From the NCBI GenBank assembly GCA_002423545.1, contig DIWP01000044.1, positions 21,298 through 82,282 on the forward strand: a DNA stretch of 60,985 bases, read 5' to 3'. Position 1 is the stretch's first letter. Each line of letters begins with the position of its first letter. Positions 16,706-25,580 of the stretch are shown piece by piece. The position numbers and the translations under genes were made by a program. The notes beneath the pieces were generated by a model. The model was not told where the DNA came from, did not search any database, and saw nothing but the letters and a program-made list of their open reading frames with translations. Source of the stretch: Thermoleophilia bacterium UBA6103. GTDB taxonomy: Bacteria; Actinomycetota; Thermoleophilia; UBA2241.

Positions 16706-17623
16706 TCACACGGCCGCCGGTGCGTCGAGCGACCGCCCCCGGCGCCGCAGGCGGCGCCACGACCGCCGTCGCGGCGGCACGGTCGGAGGTCGTACGACAC
16801 CGAGCCGCTCACCGGCCCGCCACGAGAACGCGTTCCATCCCAACGCCAGCAGCAGGCCGGCGAACAGGAGCAGCTTGCGCGGCCACGGCATCGGCTCCCA
16901 GATGATCGTCACCTGGTCGTCGAGCTCGACGAGCGGATCGAAGTCGGCCGGCCAACCGAAGACGAAGCCGCCATCGTCGTCCTGCCCTGCGATGGCCACG
17001 GCCTCGTTCTCCAGCGCGTTCTCCTGCTTGCCCGGATAGTCGACCCAGATGTGGTCCAGCGACATGACCAGCCGGTGCGGGATGCCCTTGGCCTCCAGGA
17101 TGCTCGCCAGCACCAGTGCCCGGCTCTCGCAGTCGCCGCGACCCTCGGCGAGGACCTCGCCGGTCGTCGGAAAGTACCAGGGGACGTCGCTGACCTGCCA
17201 GTCGTAGCCGTACGGGACGATGCGGTCGAGCACGATGCGCTCGATCAGGACCGGATCGTCGGGCAGCCGCGCCGCCAGCGGGGCGACGGCGGCGGCGTCG
17301 ACCGGCAGCGCGCGCAGATTGACGATCGAGCGGACCAGCACCGTCGGGTCCGGATAGAGCACGACGAACAGCCACGCCAGCGCCAGCGCCAGCCGCACGA
17401 ACAGCGGCAGGCGCGGCAGCGCCGGGCGTGTCGGCTGGATGGCCGATCGCCGCCCCGTCCCCAAGGCGGCCGGTCGCGGGGCCGGTCGCCGGCCCTTCCT
17501 CCAGGCATGCAGCCGCCGCCCGCCCGTCGCCGAGCTCAGAGGGGGCGGCGCCGGGCGACGACTCCCGCCCGACGTGGTGGACGCAGCCGGTCGGGCTTGC
17601 TGCGATGCGTTGCGAGCCTGCAT
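16706..17623 (-). CDS. Membrane-anchored transglutaminase-like protease domain protein
   Basis: 305 residues. The N-terminal 60 residues are basic and low in complexity. A membrane segment covers about 70-92 (LFVRLALALAWLFVVLYPDP). A transglutaminase-like core follows with the Cys of GRGDCESRALVLASILEAKG and the His/Asp of LDHIWVDYPG, so a catalytic triad looks intact. A second membrane segment (KLLLFAGLLLALGWNAF) lies near the end before an Arg-rich tail. Substrate unknown. ATG 17623 is preceded 6 nt upstream by a -10-like TACACT (17635-17630) and no Shine-Dalgarno, suggesting a leaderless transcript. Confidence 0.78.
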   Translation of the reverse strand: MQARNASQQARPAASTTSGGSRRPAPPPLSSATGGRRLHAWRKGRRPAPRPAALGTGRRSAIQPTRPALPRLPLFVRLALALAWLFVVLYPDPTVLVRSIVNLRALPVDAAAVAPLAARLPDDPVLIERIVLDRIVPYGYDWQVSDVPWYFPTTGEVLAEGRGDCESRALVLASILEAKGIPHRLVMSLDHIWVDYPGKQENALENEAVAIAGQDDDGGFVFGWPADFDPLVELDDQVTIIWEPMPWPRKLLLFAGLLLALGWNAFSWRAGERLGVVRPPTVPPRRRSWRRLRRRGRSLDAPAAV

Positions 17624-17629
17624 ACGTCA

Positions 17630-17635
17630 AGTGTA
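17630..17635 (-). promoter_or_regulatory. -10-like TACACT 6 nt before the ATG at 17623 (leaderless candidate)
   Basis: On the minus strand TACACT is followed by TGACGT and then ATG. A start of transcription 7 nt after the hexamer would coincide with the A of the start codon. Confidence 0.45.
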
Positions 17636-17867
17636 GCGGGCTCGTCGTGAGCATCCGCCCGGCGTCGTTGGCGACGTGCGACGGCTCGCAGAGGAGCGCT
17701 TCAGAGCGTGCAGAGGAGCGCGTCGAGAAGCGTCGCGCAGCGGCAGGACCTGGAGCAACGAGCGGGCAGCCTCCGGCCACTCCCCGGGAAGGCATCGCAG
17801 CACGCCGACCCCAGACGCCGGACCGCATCCACGAACCGTCGGGACGACCGGCCGGCAGGGCGACTCG

Positions 17868-19151
17868 TCAGAATGCCGGCGTGAAGACGGCGCGCGGGTC
17901 GACGGCGCGCTTGATGGCGGCCGCGACCGCCTCGCTGCTGCGCTGCCATACGCGCGCCAGCCGAAAGCGCAGCCGCGAGCGCCAGTCGGCCGTCGGCACC
18001 GCTCTGTCGGCCAGGAGTGCACGCTCGTCGCGTACGGTGCCGTCGACCTTGTAGACCACCCGGCCCAGCTCCTCGTCGCCGGCCACCGGCGGTTCTGCGA
18101 CCCGCGGCGCGGTGACGTCGCTGCTCACCTCGGCGCCGGGCGGGATCGAGACGCTGAAACGGCCGGCGAGCACGATGTCGAGCGGTAGCCGGCTGTACGG
18201 CACGCTCGCCGACGCCATGACGTGGCCGGCCTCGGGCGAGCGCCACATCGTATACAGGCTCGCCCCATACTTGAACAGCTTGACGACGTCCTGATTCCGC
18301 GTCTCGGGATCGGGTGCACCGAGCACGGTGACGATCATGTCGTGCTTCTCGTAGTCACCGGAGGCCACCAGGCAGGAGCCGGCCTTGTTCGTGTAGCCGG
18401 TCTTGACGCCGTCGACCCACTCGTTGCGCAGCATCAGCGTATTGCTGCTCTCGACTTTGAGCGGCTTAGGGTCGTCCTGCTGCGGGATCGTCGTGGAGGG
18501 CATGGCGACGTACCTGGCGAACTCGGGGTCCTCCATCTCCAGGCGCGCCAGAAGTGAGAGATCGTGAGCGCTGGTGTAGTGGCCCGCGGCATCGAGGCCG
18601 TGCGAGTTGGCGTAGTGCGTGTCGTCGAGCCCAAGCTCCTGCGCCTCGCGGTTCATCTGCTCCACGAAGGCCTTCTCGCTGCCGGCCACGGCGACCGCCA
18701 GGGTCTTGGCGGCATCGCCGCCGCTGGCTACGAGCAGCGCCTCCATGAGCTTCTCGGCCGGCAGGACCTGACCGGGCGAGAGGTTCACGTCCATCTCGTC
18801 CCAGCGCATGTCCAGCGGCGGTACCACGACATCCTGCTGCGGATCGAGGCTCTCCAGCGCCAGGCGGGCGGTCATGATCTTGGTGGTGGAGGCCATGGGG
18901 ACGCGCCTGTCGGCCCGATACGCATAGATGAAGCGGCCGGTCGGCACGTCCATGACCGCCACCGCCGCGGCCTCGATCTTCGGCGGGTCGTCCTTGGCCA
19001 GTGCCACGGCCGGCCGGAGCCAGCCGGCGAGGGTCGCCGCAAGCAGGAAGGTCACGATCAGGGCCACGCACAGTGACCGCACGGACGCTGCGAACCTCAC
19101 TCCGGGCATCCGTCCGGTACGTCTCTTCTGTGTCGTGCTCTGCCCGTCCAT
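17868..19151 (-). CDS. D-alanyl-D-alanine carboxypeptidase (S11, DacF/PBP5-like)
   Basis: Trims the terminal D-Ala from peptidoglycan stem peptides outside the membrane. 427 residues with an N-terminal signal/anchor helix at about 25-52. The serine nucleophile motif is S88-T-T-K91 and the third motif is VKTGYTNKAG. The second motif, usually SxN, reads S143-G-G145, so the Asn is Gly; activity may still be present but this is unusual. A C-terminal PBP5-like beta domain and a basic tail (RLRFRLARVWQRSSEAVAAA) that could be an amphipathic anchor follow. Start at 19151 (MDGQSTTQ) is the first ATG before the signal; it lies only 30 bp from the divergent gene at 19182. Confidence 0.9.
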   Translation of the reverse strand: MDGQSTTQKRRTGRMPGVRFAASVRSLCVALIVTFLLAATLAGWLRPAVALAKDDPPKIEAAAVAVMDVPTGRFIYAYRADRRVPMASTTKIMTARLALESLDPQQDVVVPPLDMRWDEMDVNLSPGQVLPAEKLMEALLVASGGDAAKTLAVAVAGSEKAFVEQMNREAQELGLDDTHYANSHGLDAAGHYTSAHDLSLLARLEMEDPEFARYVAMPSTTIPQQDDPKPLKVESSNTLMLRNEWVDGVKTGYTNKAGSCLVASGDYEKHDMIVTVLGAPDPETRNQDVVKLFKYGASLYTMWRSPEAGHVMASASVPYSRLPLDIVLAGRFSVSIPPGAEVSSDVTAPRVAEPPVAGDEELGRVVYKVDGTVRDERALLADRAVPTADWRSRLRFRLARVWQRSSEAVAAAIKRAVDPRAVFTPAF

Positions 19152-19166
19152 CTCGACGGCCCAGTG

Positions 19167-19172
19167 TATACT
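19167..19172 (+). promoter_or_regulatory. TATACT -10 element 9 nt before the ATG at 19182 (leaderless candidate)
   Basis: AGTGTATACT is the best -10 match in this part of the window. The ATG follows after 9 nt without a Shine-Dalgarno. The 30-bp gap to the divergent dacF-like gene means the two promoters must overlap each other or the coding start. Confidence 0.5.
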
Positions 19173-19181
19173 GCGCCTGCC

Positions 19182-19946
19182 ATGGAGATGAACGGGCACA
19201 GGCTGATCGGCCGCATCTCCAGCACCCTCCGCGCCAAGCAGATCCTCGTCCTCTATGCCATCGGGCTGTTCGCCCTGGACATCACGGCGCCGCTGGTCGC
19301 GGCCTGGCTCTATCGACCGCGACCGTTCTCGGAGGTCTTTGCGGAGAGTGGTGCGGCCTTCTACGTGTTCATCGACGCGCCCAGCGCCGTCGGTGCGGTC
19401 GTCATCGCCGTCAGCCTGCCGGCGATCGCCTGGCTGCGCTGCGGCTACATCCGCTCCATCGTCGGCCGGCGCCACTTCGGCCCCACCACGGCGACACAGT
19501 TCCTCGGCATGCTTGGGGTCCTGCTGATCACCGACCTCGTCCAGCTCGGTCTGGACGGCCTGCAGCGTGCCATCTCGCAGAACGACTGGGCCGGCATGGC
19601 CGTCGGCCTGCTGCAGCTCGGCCTGTACCTGTTCCTGCTCTACGCCGACTACGCGGTCGTCATCAGCGGCGTCGATCCGGTCACCGCTCTCTACCGCTCG
19701 TGGCAGACGGTGCGCGCCAACCTCACCGCCTCGCTGCTCATCCTGGTCGGGACGACGTTGCTGACGATCTTGATCGCCCTGCTCATCGACCCGCGGCTGG
19801 AGGGCGGCCTCGGCGACATGATCGGCCTCTTCGTGATCCGCATCGTGGCGCTGGGCATGGTGAGCTTCGTGGCCGACGTGTCGCTGATCATGGTCTACAT
19901 CGACAGCGTCGAGCGCCACGCCATCCCGGCCGGGCGCAGGATCTGA
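19182..19946 (+). CDS. Polytopic membrane protein, function unknown
   Basis: 254 residues with about six hydrophobic segments (for example ILVLYAIGLFALDITAPLVA, FLGMLGVLLITDLVQLGL, LLQLGLYLFLLYADYAVV, ASLLILVGTTLLTILIALL). Composition is that of an integral membrane protein, with basic N- and C-termini. The start at 19182 is preferred over an in-frame one at 19164 because the latter overlaps the TATACT box. Divergent from the carboxypeptidase gene and convergent with the HEPN gene. No family recognised. Confidence 0.7.
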   Translation: MEMNGHRLIGRISSTLRAKQILVLYAIGLFALDITAPLVAAWLYRPRPFSEVFAESGAAFYVFIDAPSAVGAVVIAVSLPAIAWLRCGYIRSIVGRRHFGPTTATQFLGMLGVLLITDLVQLGLDGLQRAISQNDWAGMAVGLLQLGLYLFLLYADYAVVISGVDPVTALYRSWQTVRANLTASLLILVGTTLLTILIALLIDPRLEGGLGDMIGLFVIRIVALGMVSFVADVSLIMVYIDSVERHAIPAGRRI

Positions 19947-19958
19947 GGGCCGAACCGA

Positions 19959-20354
19959 TCAGCCCGACGGCGCCGGACCGACGATCCGCCGCGCCCAATC
20001 GACGACAGCGCCTGCGATACTGACCGCGCGCCTGCGCTCGTCCTCTTCGATCGGTTCTTCGGTACTCGGATATCGACTGGCGACCGCATAGGCGGTCAAT
20101 GCGGCGACTGCGAGTCGATCGATATCCCTCGTCATCTCGGTCGGTAGCTCCGCCAGCAGGATCTCGAGGTCGTGTGTGCGAGGTGGATCGGCTCCACGAA
20201 AGACGAGCACAGCTTTGATCGCCTTCTCGGCAGCCTGCTGCGCGTGAAAGCAGAGCGACTCTCGCAGCACATGAGGGTGCCCGACAGTGCGGGCGATCTC
20301 GAGGTCGCTTGCGGCGTACGCGAGCCAGCGTTGGGGAGCGGTCTCAGGCGGCAT
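19959..20354 (-). CDS. HEPN-domain protein, probable toxin-like partner of the adjacent MNT gene
   Basis: 131 residues. FHAQQAAEKAIKAVLVFRG followed by PPRTHDLEILLAELP is typical of the PF05168-type HEPN helical domain. A classical R-x4-6-H RNase motif is not clear; only RTH is seen, so nuclease activity is uncertain. The ATG at 20354 overlaps the end of the upstream nucleotidyltransferase gene by 11 bp, the standard antitoxin-first layout of MNT/HEPN pairs. In this family the MNT partner is known in some cases to AMPylate and silence the HEPN toxin; whether that holds here is not shown. Confidence 0.82.
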   Translation of the reverse strand: MPPETAPQRWLAYAASDLEIARTVGHPHVLRESLCFHAQQAAEKAIKAVLVFRGADPPRTHDLEILLAELPTEMTRDIDRLAVAALTAYAVASRYPSTEEPIEEDERRRAVSIAGAVVDWARRIVGPAPSG

Positions 20355-20661
20355 ACAGTTCCTTGCCCTCGCGGAGGGCCTCACGGTAGATGTACCCCGG
20401 TGTGTCTCCGTGCAGCTCGATATCGGCCTCAGTCGCCACCACGAGGTCGACGGGAGGACGATCGCTGCCGAGATGTGCGTAGAGGTATTGGGCGGTCCGG
20501 CGACGATGCGTACCATCGGGCATGACCACAAGGAGGTCAAGGTCGCTGTCGCTGTGCTGCTGCCCTCTCGCGACAGACCCGAACAGGATGACGCGCCGGG
20601 GGTGGACCTGCTCCACGATCCGCCGCACGACCTCGTCGAGGATGTCGTCTGTCGCGATCAC
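20344..20661 (-). CDS. Minimal nucleotidyltransferase (MNT), putative antitoxin
   Basis: 105 residues with the polymerase-beta-fold signature ILFGSVARGQQHSDSDLDLL (GS followed by the DxD metal-binding pair). Starts with GTG at 20661, only 4 bp after the guaA stop. Its ribosome site (GGGAG) lies inside the end of guaA, so it is translated from the guaB-guaA message or a nearby promoter. Pairs with the overlapping HEPN gene. Confidence 0.86.
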   Translation of the reverse strand: MIATDDILDEVVRRIVEQVHPRRVILFGSVARGQQHSDSDLDLLVVMPDGTHRRRTAQYLYAHLGSDRPPVDLVVATEADIELHGDTPGYIYREALREGKELYAA

Positions 20662-20665
20662 GCAC

Positions 20666-22273
20666 TTACTCCCACTCGATGGTGCTCGGCGGCTTGCTGC
20701 TGATGTCCAGCACCACCCGGTTCACCTCGGGCACCTCGTTGATGATGCGGTTGGAGATGCGCTCCAGCAGATCGTACGGCAGCTTGGCCCAGTCGGCCGT
20801 CATCGCGTCCTTGCTGGTCACGGCACGGACGACGATCGGGTAGCCGTAGGTGCGCTCGTCGCCCTGCACGCCGACGCTGCGCACCACCGGCAGCACGGCG
20901 AAGCTCTGCCAGAGCTCGCGATAGAGGTCGGCGGCGCGGATCTCCTCCAGCAGGATGGCGTCGGCGCGCTGCAGGATGTCGACGCGGTCGCGGGTGATCT
21001 CGCCGATGATGCGGATGCCCAGGCCGGGGCCGGGGAACGGCTGCCGCCAGACGATCCGTTCCGGCAGGCCCAGCTCTTCGCCGACGGCGCGCACCTCGTC
21101 CTTGAACAGCTCGCGCAGCGGCTCTACGAGCTCAAAGCCCATCTTCTCCGGCAGGCCGCCGACGTTGTGATGGCTCTTGATCTTGGCCGCCTGGCGGGTG
21201 CCGCTCTCGATGACGTCGCTGTACAGCGTCCCCTGCACAAGGAACCGTGCGCCCTCGATCTTCGTCGCCTCTTCCTCGAAGCAGCGGATGAACTCGGTGC
21301 CGATGATCTTGCGCTTGCGTTCGGGGTCGACGATGTGGACGAGCTTCTTGAGGAAGCGGTCCGAGGCATCGACGGCGATGAGCGGCACGTCGAAGTGCTC
21401 GGCGAACATCTCGACGACCTGCTCGGACTCGTTGAGGCGCATCATGCCCTGGTCGATGAAGACACAGGTGAGCTGATCGCCGATGGCCTTGTGGACCAGG
21501 AGGGCGGCGACGGAGGAATCGACGCCGCCCGACAGCCCCAGGATGGCCCTGCCGACGCCGACCTGTTCGCGGATGCGCCGCACCTGTTCCTCGATGATGC
21601 TGGCCGGCGTCCAGCTGGGCGTGCAACCGCAGGCCTTGAAGAGGAAGTTGGCGAGGACATCCATGCCGCGCGGCGTGTGGACCACCTCGGGGTGGAACTG
21701 CACGCCGTAGAAGCCGCGGCCGCCGTCTTCCATGGCGGCCACCGGCGCGCCGCTGCTGGCCGCCAGCAGATCGAACCCCTCCGGCACCTCGGTGACGCCG
21801 TCGCGGTGGCTCATCCAGCACTGCTCCTCGGCCTCGAGACCCTCGAGGATGATGCCGGCCGTCGACACGTGGAGCGAGGTCTTGCCGAACTCGCTGGTCC
21901 CGGTGCGCGCCACCGTGCCGCCCATCTCACGTGCCAGGTACTGGTGGCCGTAGCAGATGCCGAGGACGGGGACGCCGAGCTCGAAGAGGCCGGGGTCGAC
22001 CCGCGGCGCGTCATCGACGTAGACGCTGGCCGGCCCGCCGCTGAGGATGATGCCGGCCGGCCGCCGCTCGCGGAGCTTCTCGACCGGCGTGTCGTGCGCG
22101 ATCAGCTCGGAGTACACATTGAGCTCGCGCACGCGGCGCGCGATCAGTTGCCCGTACTGGGCACCGAAATCGATGACCAGGACAGTGTCGAAGCCGCCCG
22201 GAGGGTCGGCCGGCGCCGGCGCCGCGCCGGAGGACGCCGCCACGTCGTCCGCCGGCGCCTCATCCCATGCCAA
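20666..22273 (-). CDS. guaA: GMP synthase (glutamine-hydrolysing)
   Basis: Converts XMP, ATP and glutamine to GMP; last step of guanine nucleotide synthesis. 535 residues, slightly longer than usual because of a Pro/Ala-rich N-terminal extension of about 25 residues. The class I glutamine amidotransferase domain shows VIDFGAQYGQLIARR, the Cys nucleophile in LGICYGHQYLA, and QFHPEVVHT. The ATP pyrophosphatase domain shows LSGGVDSSVAALL. The C-terminus SKPPSTIEWE is diagnostic. It overlaps the end of guaB3 by 14 bp, so the two are translationally coupled. Confidence 0.97.
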   Translation of the reverse strand: MAWDEAPADDVAASSGAAPAPADPPGGFDTVLVIDFGAQYGQLIARRVRELNVYSELIAHDTPVEKLRERRPAGIILSGGPASVYVDDAPRVDPGLFELGVPVLGICYGHQYLAREMGGTVARTGTSEFGKTSLHVSTAGIILEGLEAEEQCWMSHRDGVTEVPEGFDLLAASSGAPVAAMEDGGRGFYGVQFHPEVVHTPRGMDVLANFLFKACGCTPSWTPASIIEEQVRRIREQVGVGRAILGLSGGVDSSVAALLVHKAIGDQLTCVFIDQGMMRLNESEQVVEMFAEHFDVPLIAVDASDRFLKKLVHIVDPERKRKIIGTEFIRCFEEEATKIEGARFLVQGTLYSDVIESGTRQAAKIKSHHNVGGLPEKMGFELVEPLRELFKDEVRAVGEELGLPERIVWRQPFPGPGLGIRIIGEITRDRVDILQRADAILLEEIRAADLYRELWQSFAVLPVVRSVGVQGDERTYGYPIVVRAVTSKDAMTADWAKLPYDLLERISNRIINEVPEVNRVVLDISSKPPSTIEWE

Positions 22274-23417
22274 CGTCCTGCTCCTTCTGCAGCTTCTTGC
22301 CCTCGGTCATGAGCGCCGGAGCGACCATGACCTCGGCCTTCTGGAAGGCGTGGATGCTCTCGTAGCCGCACGTGGCCATGCTGGTGCGCAGGGCGCCGAA
22401 AAGATTGCGCGTGCCGTCGTTCTCGTGCGCCGGGCCCACGAGGATCTCTTCGATGGTGCCCTTGGCGCCGGCCTTGACCCGCGTGCCGCGTGGCAGCTCG
22501 GGGTGGAAGGTCGCCATGCCCCAGTGGTAGCCGCGTCCGGGAGCCTCGGTGGCAGCCGCCAGCGGCGAGCCGATCATGACGGCGTCGGCACCCAGGGCGA
22601 TGGCCTTGGCGATGTCGCCACCGGTACGCATGCCGCCGTCGGCGATGACGTTGCAGTGCGTGCCGGTCTCGAGCAGATGCTGGATGCGGGCCGCGGCGGC
22701 ATCGGCGATGGCGGTGGCCTGTGGGACGCCGATGCCCAGCACGGCCCGCGTGGTGCACGCGTGACCGGGCCCCACGCCCACCAGCACGCCGACGGCGCCG
22801 GCGCGCATGAGATGCAGGGCGGTGGCGTACGAGGCGCAGCCGCCGACCACCACCGGCACCGGCACGCTGCCGATGAACTCCTTCAGGTTGAGCGGCGTGC
22901 CGCTCGAGGAGACGTGCTCGGCCGAGACCACGGTGCCCTGGATGACGAGCACGTCGAGGCCGGCTTCGAGGACCGCCCGGTGGTACTGCTCCACCCGCTG
23001 CGGCGTCAATGACGCGGCCGCCAGGACGCCGCCCTCCTTGATCTCCCTGATGCGGCGGCCGACCAGCTCGTCTTTGATCGGCTCCAGGTAGATCTGCTGC
23101 ATGCGGCGGGTCGCCGTCTCCTTCGGCAGGGAGGCGATCTCGTCGAGCACCGCACCGGCGTCCTCGTAGCGCGTCTGCACGCCCTCCAGATTGAGCACCG
23201 CCAGGCCGCCGAGCTTGCCGATGCGGACGGCCATCTGCGGATCGACCACGCCGTCCATGGCGCTGGCCAGCAGCGGCAGCTCGAAGCCCAGCTCGCCGAG
23301 CTTGAAGCTGATGTCGACGTCGTCGATGTCCCGCGTCCGCCGGCTGGGGACGATCGCGATGTCGTCGAAGCCGTACGCCCGACGACCCTTCTTCCCGCGC
23401 CCGATCTCGACTTCCAT
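22260..23417 (-). CDS. guaB3: GuaB3 family IMP dehydrogenase-related protein
   Basis: 385 residues, the size of the GuaB3 group found mainly in actinobacteria and cyanobacteria and without the CBS domains of classical IMP dehydrogenase. The catalytic-Cys loop GVGPGHACTTRAVLGIG is present, as are GGMRTGGDIAKAIALGADAV and RAYGFDDIAIVPSRRTRD. Oxidises IMP to XMP with NAD, or acts as the GMP reductase reported for some GuaB3 proteins; the sequence alone does not decide. GGGAGGTCGCC precedes the ATG. First gene of guaB3-guaA, with MNT/HEPN genes downstream. Confidence 0.93.
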   Translation of the reverse strand: MEVEIGRGKKGRRAYGFDDIAIVPSRRTRDIDDVDISFKLGELGFELPLLASAMDGVVDPQMAVRIGKLGGLAVLNLEGVQTRYEDAGAVLDEIASLPKETATRRMQQIYLEPIKDELVGRRIREIKEGGVLAAASLTPQRVEQYHRAVLEAGLDVLVIQGTVVSAEHVSSSGTPLNLKEFIGSVPVPVVVGGCASYATALHLMRAGAVGVLVGVGPGHACTTRAVLGIGVPQATAIADAAAARIQHLLETGTHCNVIADGGMRTGGDIAKAIALGADAVMIGSPLAAATEAPGRGYHWGMATFHPELPRGTRVKAGAKGTIEEILVGPAHENDGTRNLFGALRTSMATCGYESIHAFQKAEVMVAPALMTEGKKLQKEQDVGMG

Positions 23418-23707
23418 GGCGACCTCCCGATATAGAGAAACGACCCCGACACAAGTGTGCCCGGGCCGTCGATGACTACCGGTGTGCGATGTGGACTATG
23501 GCGCTCCTCCGCAGGCCCTTCGGATGCTAGCAGAGGCCCCGATGAGGCGCAACGGACGGGCAGTGGACGCCCCGTGTGCCGCGTCAGGAGCCCCAAACGT
23601 GTGGCTCGGGCCGTGGACCGGGCACCCGAGCCGCCTTGGAACGTCGACGAGCGATCGGTCTCGAGCTCAGGTCGCGTGGCGCCCACGCGGCTCGCAGGCG
23701 CGTTCTT

Positions 23708-24751
23708 TCAGGCGCTGCGCTGCCGCGGACGGCCCAGCAGGATGCCACCCAGGAGGAGGACGCCGGCGCCGATCACGCCGAGCACGATCCAGCCGATCAG
23801 GCCCCACGGGAGACCGCCCTCGGGATCGCCCACCAGACGGTTCTCGAGCGCCTTCTTCTGGACGCTGCCCAGGGTGACCGCTCCGGACCAGGTGGCCACC
23901 TTCTCCCCGTCCGCGTAGCGGATCTCCACCGTCGCGGGATAGCTGCCCTCCGCCGGGTCGGTCTTCCACTTGACGGGGTAGTCAGTGCTGGAATCCGGGA
24001 TCATGTCGCCGAGGTCGATCTTCTCCGTGAAGCTCCCGTCCTCAAGGGCGATGTCGCCCTCCCCCTTGGTGGGGCCGGTACCCCGATTGGCGATGGACAC
24101 CAGCAGGTACATGCCGTCGGGACGGGCTTCGGCCGTCACGCCGCTGATGTTCAGCTCGGGCACGGCCGGGCCGGGCGTCGTGACCAGCACCGTCAGCACC
24201 ATGCGCGTCACCATCGTGATCTTCGTGGTAGCCTGATCGCCGCCGGCCTCGCCCGAGCCGCTGGTCGTCGCCGCGGCCGGCTCCCACATCGAGATGCCGC
24301 CCAGATGCACGCCGGTGGTCACCTCCGCCGGCACCTTCACCGCGAACGGTACTTCCACGCTGGACTCCGCGGGGATCTCGACGCTGGTGCGCGACAGCTG
24401 GATCCAGCCACCCACCGCCTGCGGCTTCTTGTCGCCATCGCTGTACGCCACGCCGCCGAACGTTGCCGCCAGGCCGTCGCACGGCGCCACGCGGATGACC
24501 TTCGCCTTGTCGGTGCGGTTGGTGAGAACCAGGACCCGCCGGACCGCGGCGCCGGGGTCGGCGTCGAACTTGAAGAAGCCGAGCTCGGCGTTGGGCGAGC
24601 CGGGCAGCGGCCGCGCGTCGAAGCCCATGGTGCCGGCACGGGCCGGCGGCGTGGACAGCAGCGCCAGCGCCGACAGCAACAGGGCGAACGTCACCAGCGC
24701 GGCAGCGATCGGAGTGCGCCGCGTGACTCGCCTTCGCGTTGCCTTCGACAC
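23708..24751 (-). CDS. Secreted, membrane-anchored WxL-locus protein (DUF916-like)
   Basis: 347 residues from GTG 24751, which follows CGGAGACACC; an ATG at 24847 is an alternative start. Signal sequence at about 15-40 (AALVTFALLLSALALLST, then PPARA). The ectodomain has beta-sandwich character: LGFFKFDADPGAAVRRVLVLTNRTD, then VPFAVKVPAEVTTGVHLGGI, then VSIANRGTGPTKGEGDI. This resembles the peptidoglycan-binding DUF916 and neighbouring domain of WxL gene clusters. A C-terminal membrane helix (GLIGWIVLGVIGAGVLLLGG) is followed by a basic tail. Last gene of a run with two WxL-like proteins, which supports the assignment. Confidence 0.75.
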   Translation of the reverse strand: MSKATRRRVTRRTPIAAALVTFALLLSALALLSTPPARAGTMGFDARPLPGSPNAELGFFKFDADPGAAVRRVLVLTNRTDKAKVIRVAPCDGLAATFGGVAYSDGDKKPQAVGGWIQLSRTSVEIPAESSVEVPFAVKVPAEVTTGVHLGGISMWEPAAATTSGSGEAGGDQATTKITMVTRMVLTVLVTTPGPAVPELNISGVTAEARPDGMYLLVSIANRGTGPTKGEGDIALEDGSFTEKIDLGDMIPDSSTDYPVKWKTDPAEGSYPATVEIRYADGEKVATWSGAVTLGSVQKKALENRLVGDPEGGLPWGLIGWIVLGVIGAGVLLLGGILLGRPRQRSA

Positions 24752-24870
24752 GGTGTCTCCGATCCTCGTGCCGGTCTCCCGGCAGCTGCCCACCCCGATG
24801 GCGACACGCGTCTGGCCGACGCGCACCACTGGGGTCATCGCTCTCATCTATCGGCAGCGGCGGCGTGGAG

Positions 24871-25452
24871 CTACAGCGCCAGCGTGGCCACCGTCGTGGT
24901 CACGGTGCTGCTGTAGATGCCGGCGTACTCGTCGGCGCTGATGGCCAACGTCCACGGCTCACCATCCGCGGCCGTGAAGTCGTAGGTGCCCATGCCTTGG
25001 CCGTGCGCGGAGCAGGCGACCATGATGACACCGGCGCCGCCGGTGTCGATGGTCGCCGCCGCGTGCAGCGTGCCCGGGACGTCGGAGCTGCCGGCGTCGG
25101 CCTTGGCTACGGCGAGCATCGGCATGGTCAGCGAGTGCAGCGCGATACTCTTGCCGGCGTAGGTCGCGTTCTCGAACCGGGTGGCCACCAGCGTCACGTA
25201 CCAGCCGACCCCGGTGCCGCGCGTGTCTCGTATCGAGAAGCCACTGAAGTCGGTGCCCCCGCCGGCCTCGCTCGCGTGCAGCGTGAAGCTCTCGCCCCTC
25301 AAGGTACCGGCGAACGTCCCGGCGATCAGCTCGCTGGAGATGCCCAGACCGTCCTCGGCGAGCGCCACCCCGGTGACCAGGTTCAAGGCCGCCGCGACGC
25401 AGGCGCAGATCAGCGCCATCCTGGCCCTCGTTCGTCCGTTCCAGCCCTTCAC
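24871..25452 (-). CDS. Secreted WxL-like surface protein, copy 2
   Basis: 193 residues from GTG 25452, which follows CGGAGGCAGTC. Signal peptide at about 10-33 (ALICACVAAALNLVTGVALA). The mature part is closely related to the protein at 25726-26349; shared blocks include AVAKADAGSSDVPGTLHAAA, SGFSI and YAG-Y-STVTTT-ATLAL. It carries GWYVTL and WTLAIS elements and the C-terminal YAGIYSSTVTTTVATLAL, which resemble the two halves of a WxL cell-wall-binding domain, although the second Trp of the Firmicutes consensus (TWTL) is Thr here. Assignment rests on pattern and neighbourhood. Confidence 0.72.
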   Translation of the reverse strand: MKGWNGRTRARMALICACVAAALNLVTGVALAEDGLGISSELIAGTFAGTLRGESFTLHASEAGGGTDFSGFSIRDTRGTGVGWYVTLVATRFENATYAGKSIALHSLTMPMLAVAKADAGSSDVPGTLHAAATIDTGGAGVIMVACSAHGQGMGTYDFTAADGEPWTLAISADEYAGIYSSTVTTTVATLAL

Positions 25453-25580
25453 GACTGCCTCCGGGTCGCCGCGACACCTGCTCCGCCGACAGAGGCGTGC
25501 AGCCTCTACACACCGATATCGACCGCCGGGAGCTGCGGGATGAACACGATGGACGGCCGCAGCCGGCCGCGGCGAGAGTC

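Noticed and set aside
13985..17650. 1221-codon plus-strand open frame across ltaE, the aminopeptidase and the transglutaminase gene
   Set aside because: It is antisense to three genes with recognisable families; composition is low in complexity and no motif is seen.
23418..23707. Purine riboswitch in the guaB3 leader
   Set aside because: No conserved purine-aptamer core is seen; only a short ACAC/GTGT inverted repeat near the start.
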